From an uncultured Solobacterium sp. (GTDB taxonomy: Bacteria > Bacillota_I > Bacilli_A > Erysipelotrichales > Erysipelotrichaceae), in contig CAJJTI010000087.1 of NCBI GenBank assembly GCA_905194705.1, positions 1 to 8,025 of the forward strand: a stretch of 8,025 nt of DNA, in the 5' to 3' direction. Shown here in pieces: positions 1 through 6,548 of this stretch. The position numbers and the translations under genes were made by a program. The notes beneath the pieces were generated by a model. It was not told the DNA's origin and ran no database searches. It saw nothing but the letters and a program-made list of their open reading frames with translations. The number at the start of each line of letters is the position of its first letter. Position 1 is the stretch's first letter.

Positions 1-1
1 T

Positions 2-64
2 CCAGTACCAGAGATATCTTTTAAAGACGGGTTATGGTTGACGCTTACTTACATACAATACTAA
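2..64 (+). CDS. C-terminal tail of a + strand gene cut by the window edge
   Basis: A frame open from the left edge reads 20 residues, PVPEISFKDGLWLTLTYIQY, and stops at TAA 62-64. The shape (Pro-x-Pro-Glu, then an acidic/Gly turn and a beta strand ending in aromatic residues) resembles the extreme C-terminus of AlbA_2/HATPase_c_4-type ATP-binding regulators of the RecG-like group, but 20 residues are too few for a family call. No terminator is visible between this stop and the minus-strand material that follows. It could equally be a chance open stretch. Confidence 0.28.
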   Translation, partial: PVPEISFKDGLWLTLTYIQY

Positions 65-85
65 TCCCTAATTATTCATGAGAGT

Positions 86-223
86 TCATGAGATAAGAAT
101 TTTCTGAATCTCATTGTAGAAAACTGGAAGATTCTTGTCTTTTTCTTTTTGTGTGATATTTAATGCATGATGAAAACTGACACCTGCTTCTGCAGCTGCC
201 ATATTTTCTATGAGCCTTGTCAT
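86..223 (-). CDS. Small minus-strand reading frame of unknown function (45 codons)
   Basis: The frame runs from ATG (223) to TGA (86-88) and encodes 45 residues beginning MTRLIENMAAAEAGVSFHHA. The composition looks like real protein: a helical start, then a Lys/Glu-rich stretch, and a soluble end. I do not recognise it. The stop codon of the shifted transposase tail lies directly before its ATG, and I see no convincing ribosome binding site, so it may be the stump of a larger gene joined to an insertion-sequence end rather than an expressed small protein. No membrane segment or signal peptide is present. Confidence 0.27.
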   Translation of the reverse strand: MTRLIENMAAAEAGVSFHHALNITQKEKDKNLPVFYNEIQKILIS

Positions 224-465
224 TTATATCTGTAATACTGCATTCCAGTATTTTATAAATGTTTTTGTCTATTGTATGAACTTGAAAATGACAATGAGTA
301 TTTTCTTGCGTGTTTTATTACTTTTACTGCTATCTTCTGATAATACATTCTGAATGTATTCATCGTTATTTTCTTGTCTTCATTTTCGAGTATTTCATTT
401 TGAAATACATGAAATATATTGTAACTGATTTTAATAATTTTAGTGAAAGGGGTTTCATCTTTAAA
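224..465 (-). pseudogene. Remnant of a DDE transposase C-terminus (IS1380/IS4-like)
   Basis: Only the C-terminal part of a DDE transposase is left. Seen directly: a hydrophobic helix with ISYNIF, then a stretch with NTFRMYYQKIAVKVIKHARK, then SLSFSSSYNRQK. From knowledge of the family, this order (an 'aYNlf' helix, a 'TfR.k..kiaakvv+haR+' helix, a Ser-rich strand) is how many IS1380/IS4-group transposases end. The frame stops early at 253-255. Adding one A to the A5 run at 262-266 (T5 on the + strand) lets it continue with TFIKYWNAVLQI to a TAA at 224-226, a natural-looking end. The catalytic DDE core is absent, because the upstream side merges into the 5' region of the ABC operon. Non-functional. 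The exact IS family is uncertain. Confidence 0.55.
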
Positions 466-489
466 AAATAGGAGTAGAATGTAAGAAAA

Positions 490-502
490 GGTGTTAAACA
501 CC
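490..502. promoter_or_regulatory. 13-bp palindrome just before the ABC operon ribosome binding site
   Basis: GGTGTT-A-AACACC is a perfect inverted repeat with 6-bp arms and a one-base centre, ending four bases before the AGGAG at 507-511 that serves the start at 517. It could be an operator for a regulator of the transporter operon or a small hairpin affecting initiation. The loop is too short for a stable RNA hairpin with all six pairs, which favours a DNA operator. I could not place a convincing -35/-10 pair between 400 and 490, so its position relative to the transcription start is unknown. Confidence 0.3.
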
Positions 503-516
503 AAGAAGGAGATAAT

Positions 517-1566
517 ATGAAAAAATTATTAAAAATTGCATTATCGGGTTTAATGCTACTTTCAATGACTGCATGTGGAGGTGGTGAATCTGGTGCAACT
601 GATTCAGGTGGTGATTTAATCGTTTATTCACCTAACTCAGACGCTCTTATCGAAGTACTTGAAACATTTGGTGAAAAGTACGGAATCAATGTACAAGTTG
701 TATCAGCTGGTACAGGCGAATGTCTAGAAAGAATTTCTGCTGAAAAAGATAATCCTCAAGCAGACATTATGTATGGTGGTATGAACTATGCTAACTCATT
801 TAATGAAGACTATGTTCCATTATTTGAACCATATGTAGCTGCTGGTGATGATAAACTTCCTGAAGCTTACCAAAACTTCAACGGTATTACTACTCACTAT
901 TGTCTAGATGGTTCTGCAGCATTATTAGTTAATGTTGATGAATATGAAAAATTAGGACTAAATATTGATGAATTCAAAGGTTATGCTGATTTATTAAGAC
1001 CTGAACTAAAAGGTAAGATTGCTATGGGTGATCCTGCTAACTCATCAAGTGCCTGGGCAGAACTTACAAATATGCTATTAGTTATGGGCAAAGAACCATA
1101 TGATGAAGCAGCTTGGGATTATGTAAATGACTTCATTAAGAACTTAAATGGAATTATGCTATCTTCCTCTTCTGCTATTTATAAAGGTGTAGTTGCTGGT
1201 GAATATGTAGTTGGTGTATCTTATGAAGATCCATGTGTTTCTCTATTAGTTGATGGTGCTAAGAATGTTAAACTTGTATATCCAGAAGAAGGTGCTGTAT
1301 GGCTACCAGCTGGTATCGCAATTATCAAGAACGCTCCAAATATGGAAAACGCTAAAAAATTAGTTGACTGGATTATCTCTGATGAAGGACAAGCTGAAAT
1401 TGCTAAGACTACTGCTAGACCAGTTAACCCTGAAATTTCTAATACAGCTGCTGAAATGACTCCATTCTCTGATATTAACGTTAAATACGAAGATATGGAA
1501 TTATGTGGAACAAATAAAAAAGCTTGGCAAGCACGTTGGACAGAATTATTTAACGCTGCTCAATAA
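517..1566 (+). CDS. Extracytoplasmic substrate-binding lipoprotein of an ABC importer (FbpA/AfuA/PhnS-like)
   Basis: This 349-residue protein delivers a solute to the ATPase and permease encoded next. Residues 1-20 form a lipoprotein signal: Lys-Lys start, hydrophobic core, lipobox MTAC with Cys20, followed by a Gly/Ser-rich linker. The mature part reads as a type-2 periplasmic-binding fold: LIVYSP near 34-39, GTGE 65-68, NPQADIMYGG 79-88, NSSSAW 175-180, SSSSAIYKGV 216-225 and GVSYEDP 233-239. The Ser/Thr-rich loops are of the kind that hold phosphate or phosphonate groups in AfuA- and PhnS-type proteins. The adjacent tyrosine pair that clamps Fe3+ in FbpA (an NSYYW-like stretch) is replaced by SYED, so ferric iron by the classical mode is unlikely. 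Databases often still label such proteins iron-binding. Start chosen for AGGAG at 507-511, five bases before ATG. First gene of a three-gene operon. Confidence 0.88.
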   Translation: MKKLLKIALSGLMLLSMTACGGGESGATDSGGDLIVYSPNSDALIEVLETFGEKYGINVQVVSAGTGECLERISAEKDNPQADIMYGGMNYANSFNEDYVPLFEPYVAAGDDKLPEAYQNFNGITTHYCLDGSAALLVNVDEYEKLGLNIDEFKGYADLLRPELKGKIAMGDPANSSSAWAELTNMLLVMGKEPYDEAAWDYVNDFIKNLNGIMLSSSSAIYKGVVAGEYVVGVSYEDPCVSLLVDGAKNVKLVYPEEGAVWLPAGIAIIKNAPNMENAKKLVDWIISDEGQAEIAKTTARPVNPEISNTAAEMTPFSDINVKYEDMELCGTNKKAWQARWTELFNAAQ

Positions 1567-1587
1567 TTGGAATTGAGGAGTTAGAAT

Positions 1588-2709
1588 ATGAGTAAATCAA
1601 TTAAAGTACGCAATGCTGTAAAAAAGTATGGCGATCAGACAATCATTTCTAACTTATCGCTAGATATCAAGGAGGGTGAATTTTTCACTCTCCTTGGTCC
1701 TTCTGGCTGTGGTAAAACCACATTGTTAAGAATGATTGCCGGTTTTAATAGCATTGAAGGCGGCGATTTTTATTTTGGTGATACGAAAATAAATGATATC
1801 GATCCTGCCAAAAGAAATATTGGTATGGTTTTCCAAAACTATGCAATATTCCCTAATATGAACGTTGAAAAAAACGTAGCCTTCGGTTTAAAAAACCGTA
1901 AGTTACCAAAAGAAGAAATACAGGCGAAGACAGATCAATTTCTTAAATTAATGAAAATTGATGAATATCGCGATAGAATGCCAGAAAGATTATCTGGTGG
2001 TCAACAACAGCGTGTAGCTTTAGCTAGAGCTTTAGCTATTACTCCTGATGTTCTATTGATGGATGAACCATTATGTAATCTTGATGCCAAGTTAAGAGTT
2101 GAGATGCGTACCGTCATTAAAGAAATTCAAAATAGCGTTGGTATCACTACTGTTTATGTAACACATGACCAGGAAGAAGCAATGGCCGTCAGTGATAGAA
2201 TCGCTGTTATGAATCATGGCGATATTCAACAAATTGGTACTCCAAAAGTTTTATATCAAAGACCTGCTAACCTCTTTGTTGCAACATTCATCGGACATAC
2301 AAATGTTTTAGATGGCAAGTTAGTTGTAAAAGATGGTAAAGCTTATCTTCAATTAGCTAATGGATATGAAGTTCTAATGAATACAATTGAGGACTCTGAA
2401 ATTAAGGAACAAGATGTTAAAGCAAGTATTCGTCCTGAAGAATTAGTTGTAAATAAAGATAATCAAGAAGGCTTAAAAGCAATTGTCGATGATGCTGTAT
2501 TCTTAGGATTAAATACACACTATTTTGCTCACTTAGTTGATGGGGAAAAGATTGAAATTATTCAGGAATCACAAATTGATTCAATGATTGAAAAAGGAAC
2601 AGAAATCAGTTTAAGTGTTAAAACAGAAAAGATAAATATCTTTGATAACGAAGGTAACCACAATTTAGTTAAAGGCGTTGTCAATGATTATGATATCTAT
2701 AAGGATTAA
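1588..2709 (+). CDS. ABC importer ATP-binding protein with TOBE domain
   Basis: This 373-residue cytoplasmic ATPase powers the importer. All nucleotide-binding motifs are intact: Walker A GPSGCGKTT (37-45), Q-loop Gln83 in VFQNY, signature LSGGQQQ (135-141), Walker B VLLMDEP (155-161), D-loop region NLDAKLR (164-170) and switch His193 in VTHDQEEAM. Residues from about 235 to 355 form a TOBE-type regulatory extension with the usual SIRPEEL element near 280-286. This places it in the MalK/FbpC/PotA/CysA group of long importer ATPases. The usual Ser in PLSNLD is Cys163 here, a harmless-looking change. GAGGAG at 1575-1580 precedes the ATG by seven bases, and the gap from the binding-protein stop is only 21 bases. 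The family alone does not give the substrate. Confidence 0.93.
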   Translation: MSKSIKVRNAVKKYGDQTIISNLSLDIKEGEFFTLLGPSGCGKTTLLRMIAGFNSIEGGDFYFGDTKINDIDPAKRNIGMVFQNYAIFPNMNVEKNVAFGLKNRKLPKEEIQAKTDQFLKLMKIDEYRDRMPERLSGGQQQRVALARALAITPDVLLMDEPLCNLDAKLRVEMRTVIKEIQNSVGITTVYVTHDQEEAMAVSDRIAVMNHGDIQQIGTPKVLYQRPANLFVATFIGHTNVLDGKLVVKDGKAYLQLANGYEVLMNTIEDSEIKEQDVKASIRPEELVVNKDNQEGLKAIVDDAVFLGLNTHYFAHLVDGEKIEIIQESQIDSMIEKGTEISLSVKTEKINIFDNEGNHNLVKGVVNDYDIYKD

Positions 2710-2711
2710 CT

Positions 2712-4364
2712 ATGAATAAGACAGCTAACAAATATTTCGATATTTGGAAAGTGGTATCGATTTTAATCTTGTGTTTATATGGACTGTTTCTGTTATTTCC
2801 ATTATTTAAACTTTTATATAATGCCTTTTTCCATAATGGCAGTTTCACATTAGAATATTTCCAGAATTTCTTTGCACAATCATATTATGTTAAATCGATA
2901 TTTAACTCATTAAAAGTAAGTGTTTGTGCAACAGCATTATCATTGGCGATTGGTATCCCTCTTGCCTATTTCTATCAAATGTATGAAATTAAAGGCAAGA
3001 CAATACTACAAGTATTAATTATCCTATGTTCTATGTCTGCTCCATTTATTGGTGCTTATTCATGGATTATGTTACTAGGAAGAAGTGGTGTAATTACTAA
3101 ATTTATTGAAAGTATTATTCCTGTTAGAATACCTAATATTTATGGTTTTAATGGTATTTTATTAGTATTATCTTTACAGTTATTCCCACTTGTATTCCTC
3201 TATGTATCTGGAGCTTTAAAAAATATTGACAATTCACTTCTTGAAGCAAGTGAAAATATGGGCTGCAGTGGTGTAGAACGATTCTTCAAGATTGTTATAC
3301 CTCTAAGTATGCCAACAATTATCGCTTCTGCATTAATGGTATTTATGAGAGCGTTCGCTGACTTTGGTACACCATTATTAATTGGTGAAGGTTATCAAAC
3401 ATTCCCAGTTATTATTTATAACTCATACTTTGCCGAAACTGGTGGAGATCATAACTTTGGTGCAGCAATTTCTGTTATTGCGATTGTTATTACAGCTGTA
3501 ATTTTCTTAATTCAGAAATATATTAACGGAAAATTCACATTTACAATGAGTGCTTTACACCCTATTGAAAGAAAAGAAATTCATGGTGTACATAGTTTCT
3601 TTGTTAATTTATATTCATGGCTAGTTGTAGCAATTGCTTTCTTGCCACAGGTGTATGTTATTTATACATCGTTCTTGAAGACATCAGGAAAGATATTCTT
3701 AGATGGTTATTCTTTAGATTCTTATCGATATGCCTTCTCACATCTAACTAAAGCAATACCAAATACATTTATTATTGGTATATTAGCTCTTGTGATTATT
3801 ATTGTACTAGCGATATTAATCGCATATCTAGTTGTAAGACGAAACAATGTCTTAAATAAGATTATTGATACTATCTCTATGGTACCTTATATTATTCCAG
3901 GTTCTGTAGTAGGTATCGCTCTTGTAATGGCATTCAATAAGAAACCTCTTGTTTTAACTGGTACGATGATTATCATGATTATCGCTCTTGTAATTAGACG
4001 TATCCCTTATACTATCAGATCTTCAACAGCAACATTACAGCAAATCTCTATTTCTGTTGAAGAAGCTGCTATTTCACTTGGTTCAAGTAAACTGAAGGCT
4101 TTTTTCAAGATTACTGTTCCAATGATGGCTAATGGTATTTTATCTGGTGCAATTATGTCCTGGGTAACAATAATTACTGAATTATCTACAGCGATTATCT
4201 TATATAACCTGAATACAATCACCTTGACTCTAGCAACATATACATATGTATCTAGAGGTAACTATGGTATAGCTGCAGCCTATGCAACTATCTTAACGGT
4301 AGCTACAACATTATCATTACTCATCTATATGAAAGTAACTGGTAATAAAGAAATTTCATTCTAA
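2712..4364 (+). CDS. Double-length ABC importer permease (two fused transmembrane halves)
   Basis: One 550-residue membrane protein carries both permease halves that form the pore. Many hydrophobic segments are visible (first near 12-38, second half starting near 300). Each half has the cytoplasmic coupling-helix (EAA) motif that docks on the ATPase: EASENMGCSGVERFFKIVIP at 178-197 and EEAAISLGSSKLKAFFKITV at 450-469. Duplicated permeases of this length are normal for FbpB/AfuB/PhnU-V-like iron, hexose-phosphate and 2-aminoethylphosphonate importers, so a single permease gene is enough for a complete transporter. The ATG is two bases after the ATPase stop, and the AAGGA at 2701-2705 lies inside the end of that gene, so translation is probably coupled. 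An intrinsic terminator follows eight bases after the stop. Confidence 0.92.
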   Translation: MNKTANKYFDIWKVVSILILCLYGLFLLFPLFKLLYNAFFHNGSFTLEYFQNFFAQSYYVKSIFNSLKVSVCATALSLAIGIPLAYFYQMYEIKGKTILQVLIILCSMSAPFIGAYSWIMLLGRSGVITKFIESIIPVRIPNIYGFNGILLVLSLQLFPLVFLYVSGALKNIDNSLLEASENMGCSGVERFFKIVIPLSMPTIIASALMVFMRAFADFGTPLLIGEGYQTFPVIIYNSYFAETGGDHNFGAAISVIAIVITAVIFLIQKYINGKFTFTMSALHPIERKEIHGVHSFFVNLYSWLVVAIAFLPQVYVIYTSFLKTSGKIFLDGYSLDSYRYAFSHLTKAIPNTFIIGILALVIIIVLAILIAYLVVRRNNVLNKIIDTISMVPYIIPGSVVGIALVMAFNKKPLVLTGTMIIMIIALVIRRIPYTIRSSTATLQQISISVEEAAISLGSSKLKAFFKITVPMMANGILSGAIMSWVTIITELSTAIILYNLNTITLTLATYTYVSRGNYGIAAAYATILTVATTLSLLIYMKVTGNKEISF

Positions 4365-4371
4365 TCGCATT

Positions 4372-4400
4372 AAGTTGGAAGTAAACCTTCCAACTTTTTT
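4372..4400 (+). terminator. Intrinsic terminator of the ABC operon
   Basis: A perfect 10-bp stem, AAGTTGGAAG (4372-4381) and CTTCCAACTT (4387-4396), has a 5-base loop and runs into T's at 4395-4400. It ends the + strand operon. On the minus strand the stem is not followed by a T run, so it should not efficiently stop transcription coming from the serpin side. Confidence 0.9.
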
Positions 4401-4415
4401 CTTTCCAAACAGTAA

Positions 4416-4592
4416 TTAAACACCAAAATAATTAAATTTAAAGGGAGTGGCTTCACTTACTTTTTTACCTCTTAATACAACGTCACTTCCATCATATGCA
4501 AGTTTACTTGTATTCCATGCACATACATGAGCTACATGTATTCCATAGCTATATGCCAATCTCTCCACTGTATTTTGAATATCCTGATGCTT
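4416..4592 (-). pseudogene. tnpB: Truncated TnpB (IS200/IS605 OrfB) remnant
   Basis: A minus-strand frame of 58 codons, bounded by TAG at 4593-4595 and TAA at 4416-4418, reads KHQDIQNTVERLAY, then GIHVAHVCAWNTSKLAYDGS, then DVVLRGKKV. The stretch 'erIA...gi.V..V.AWgTSklAYDGSG.vlRg' is highly characteristic of a branch of IS605 OrfB/TnpB proteins, just before the zinc finger and final RuvC motif. Those parts are missing: after LRGKKV the frame runs into unrelated residues ending FNYFGV. The N-terminal two thirds are also gone. It has no start codon or ribosome binding site and cannot encode an active nuclease. It lies between the ABC operon terminator and the serpin stop codon, which marks this junction as an old insertion site. 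Confidence 0.72.
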
Positions 4593-4618
4593 CTACACGG
4601 AAAGTTTAATCAAAAGAT

Positions 4619-6271
4619 TTAATATTCATGATTAACATGTAGCCATTCATTATTTTTATCCGCAATCCAACCACCATCTGCTAATTCATACCATGTATAA
4701 CCTTCAGCTTCTATTGTATTACTAGTACCAACTAAAATATCATATTGCTTAGCTAAACCAATTTGTTCAGCAGTAGTAGATGGTTCACTTCTGATCTTTA
4801 TTGCATCTACATAAATCATTAATGTTATATTTGGTTTATCAGCTTCATATAATGTACCTACAAACCAAATTTCATTTGTATCTTTATTTCTGATTAAGAA
4901 TAAGAAAGGCTTATCAAAATTTAGTTCTATCGTCTTAACAGGCACTTTAAATATATAATCATAGAATCCAGCATCACCAATACCACCAGCAAGAGTAATA
5001 GCACTAGCTTTAATACCTTCATTAGATAATTCAATTGTGGATTTATGCTTTGTTTCAACGCTAATTGCTTCATCGCTAATAATATTACCTAGATTAGCTT
5101 TGTTTATATCAAAAATATCTGTTATCCCCATCTTTTTCAAATCTTCGTCCAAATTTAAGTCATAAGTAAATGAAAATGTTGGAAATAATCCTTTTATTTC
5201 TGTTATATAACCTTCTTCAAAATCATCATATGAAGGTGCTTTTAAACTATTAATAATGTTGTTAATATCTTCATTACTTATCAAATCTATATATGAAGAT
5301 AATTCTTCATTTGTTGGCATAATTGCAACAAATTGAAATTGAGTTCCATCATATTCTTTTAAATCTTTTGCAAAGGCATTGATAGAATCATCTAAATAAT
5401 AATAAAAATCAGTAGATTCCCCATAATAGCCATAGTTTTGACTAATTTCATTCATATATTCTTCTAAATAATTATTAATAACTGTCTCACTATCACCTGT
5501 TCCATACAAAAATGACATTGCATATAACAAGTCTGATTTTTCATTCAAACTTTCTCTTAAATCATTCGCTACAGTTTCTCTAATATTATCTTCACCTAAA
5601 TCATCAATAATGTCATATTTATTGGCTACTGCTGTAAAATTAGTTCCCTTAGCATTAGAACCATTGAATGCAAATATTGGATAAGAATCCTCAGAATAAT
5701 CCATTACAAATGTAAAATATTGTTCATGAGCAGGAGTATAATCAAACATCTCTTGCAGTTTATTAACCCATTCCATATCTATTGCTAGAGCATTTATTAT
5801 TAAAAACTTTAGTTCTGGGCTAAAACTTTCAATATAGTTATTAATCATATTAAATGTATTATTTGATATCCAATTATTGATATTAGCAGGATTAGTAAAA
5901 CTATCCAATTCAAATTCTGCATTATATTTTTCTTTTATTGTTTCTAAAAAATTATCATTTACTTTATTTTCTAAAGTATCCTTTACGACTATCATATTAG
6001 CTAGAGAAAGATTTTCACTATTTGTATATGATTTTGGCACATAAGATCCAATAAGATTATCTAATTGTTCCTTAGTAGAACCCCTAGCTCCATCACTTAA
6101 CATAGATAAACAATACTTAATTGATAATGGAGAATAAATGAAATTCTCCGACCTATTTTCGAGTTTCAAAATACGCAAATCAAAATCTTGTCCACTATTA
6201 TCTATTACTGTTTCAACTTGCTCATTATTATGCGAAAGATTACTATTTCGTTTGATTGTTGCCCAGAACAA
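4619..6271 (-). CDS. Serpin-family protease inhibitor with C-terminal SH3b domain (body of a frameshifted lipoprotein gene)
   Basis: Serpins trap proteases by a suicide mechanism; bacterial ones are usually secreted or surface-bound. Residues here are counted from the TTG at 6271. Serpin landmarks in order: NFIYSPLSIKYCLSMLSDGA (43-62), NWISNNT (133-139), LIINALAIDMEW (157-168), FQFVAIMPTN (312-321), hinge NEGIKASAI (417-425) and the signature FDKPFLFLIR (452-461) with IWFVGTLYEA. Between about 180 and 310 is an acidic, Tyr/Asn-rich segment longer than in animal serpins. The stretch from hinge Gly419 to Phe452 is about eleven residues longer than in alpha-1-antitrypsin, and P14 is Ile rather than Thr/Ser, so inhibition is not certain. 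Residues 485-545 form an SH3b domain (IKIRSEPS...WYELADGGWI), likely for cell-wall binding. The TTG has no ribosome binding site; the true start is probably ATG 6318, which encodes a lipoprotein signal one base out of frame. The gene is visibly more AT-rich than the ABC operon. Confidence 0.85.
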   Translation of the reverse strand: MFWATIKRNSNLSHNNEQVETVIDNSGQDFDLRILKLENRSENFIYSPLSIKYCLSMLSDGARGSTKEQLDNLIGSYVPKSYTNSENLSLANMIVVKDTLENKVNDNFLETIKEKYNAEFELDSFTNPANINNWISNNTFNMINNYIESFSPELKFLIINALAIDMEWVNKLQEMFDYTPAHEQYFTFVMDYSEDSYPIFAFNGSNAKGTNFTAVANKYDIIDDLGEDNIRETVANDLRESLNEKSDLLYAMSFLYGTGDSETVINNYLEEYMNEISQNYGYYGESTDFYYYLDDSINAFAKDLKEYDGTQFQFVAIMPTNEELSSYIDLISNEDINNIINSLKAPSYDDFEEGYITEIKGLFPTFSFTYDLNLDEDLKKMGITDIFDINKANLGNIISDEAISVETKHKSTIELSNEGIKASAITLAGGIGDAGFYDYIFKVPVKTIELNFDKPFLFLIRNKDTNEIWFVGTLYEADKPNITLMIYVDAIKIRSEPSTTAEQIGLAKQYDILVGTSNTIEAEGYTWYELADGGWIADKNNEWLHVNHEY

Positions 6272-6318
6272 GCAACTAACATAAACAAAGATAAAAATAC
6301 TACGATGATTTTTTTCAT
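6205..6318 (-). CDS. Out-of-frame lipoprotein signal peptide belonging to the serpin gene
   Basis: ATG at 6318, with GGGAG at 6326-6330 seven bases upstream, begins MKKIIVVFLSLFMLVACSGQ: two lysines, a hydrophobic core and lipobox LVAC with Cys17. As written the frame ends at TAA 6205-6207 after 37 codons. Adding one base between about 6268 and 6208 joins it to the serpin frame. One extra A in either AAA run near 6250 gives a smooth Ser/Asn-rich linker after the cysteine. This is almost certainly the real N-terminus of the serpin, which would make it a membrane-anchored surface lipoprotein of about 565 residues. Confidence 0.8.
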   Translation of the reverse strand: MKKIIVVFLSLFMLVACSGQQSNEIVIFRIIMSKLKQ

Positions 6319-6368
6319 ACTCTTACTCCCTAATTAATTTTTTCTAATGTTTCTTCTTTTTTCAACCA

Positions 6369-6374
6369 ATTATA
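6369..6374 (-). promoter_or_regulatory. Possible -10 element for the serpin gene
   Basis: Read on the minus strand this is a perfect TATAAT, about 50 bases before the ATG at 6318. No good -35 hexamer lies 16-18 bases upstream (GTTCTA at 17 bases is poor) and there is no extended TG. It falls within decayed coding sequence that is itself AT-rich, so it may be coincidence. Confidence 0.3.
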
Positions 6375-6525
6375 GACATATTCCATTTTATTAGAACTAC
6401 TTTTAATATTTCCATTTCTTCAGGATAAGCATAATCACTCCCTCTTAAAATAATATTCTCATAATCCATTGATACATTTAATTTCCAAGTCAGGTACCTT
6501 CTTCTGATTCAAAAATTTCATAGCT

Positions 6526-6547
6526 AAAAACGCCATAAGGCGTTTTT
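6526..6547 (-). terminator. Intrinsic terminator after the HAD-flavodoxin gene
   Basis: AAAAACGCC and GGCGTTTTT form a perfect 9-bp inverted repeat around a 4-base loop, one base past the stop codon at 6549-6551, with the T run on the minus-strand side. It would separate the oxidoreductase/HAD pair from the serpin. The same bases also read as KTPYGVF in the adjacent decayed frame, so the palindrome may have arisen inside former coding sequence, but its form and place fit a terminator. The A run on the other arm makes it potentially bidirectional. Confidence 0.75.
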
Positions 6548-6548
6548 A

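Noticed and set aside
75..93. Repeat TTCATGAGA at 75-83 and 85-93 as a target-site duplication
   Set aside because: The two copies are almost adjacent with nothing between them and the core TCATGA is a palindrome. It is better seen as a short local tandem repeat.
400..490. Promoter for the ABC operon, for example TTGAAA at 400-405 or TAGAAT at 475-480
   Set aside because: None of the -35 candidates has a fair -10 at 16-18 bases, so no element could be supported.
253..504. 83-codon minus-strand frame taken as an intact gene
   Set aside because: Its C-terminal part matches a transposase end and it stops early at a homopolymer slip. The first dozen residues come from the 5' region of the ABC operon.
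494..504. 11-base match TTAAACACCAA shared with 4416-4426, considered as paired element ends or attachment sites
   Set aside because: Matches of this length are expected by chance in 8 kb of AT-rich DNA, and the flanking bases differ.
4007..4222. 71-codon minus-strand frame inside the permease gene
   Set aside because: It lies wholly antisense to a well-supported permease half with its EAA motif, and has no ribosome binding site or recognisable features.
4607..4618. AATC-TTTT-GATT inverted repeat as the serpin terminator
   Set aside because: A four-pair AT-rich stem with no following T run is too weak. No convincing terminator follows the serpin.
6269..6271. TTG as the true serpin start
   Set aside because: No ribosome binding site precedes it, it sits within the lipobox region of the other frame, and a far better ATG with GGGAG lies at 6318.
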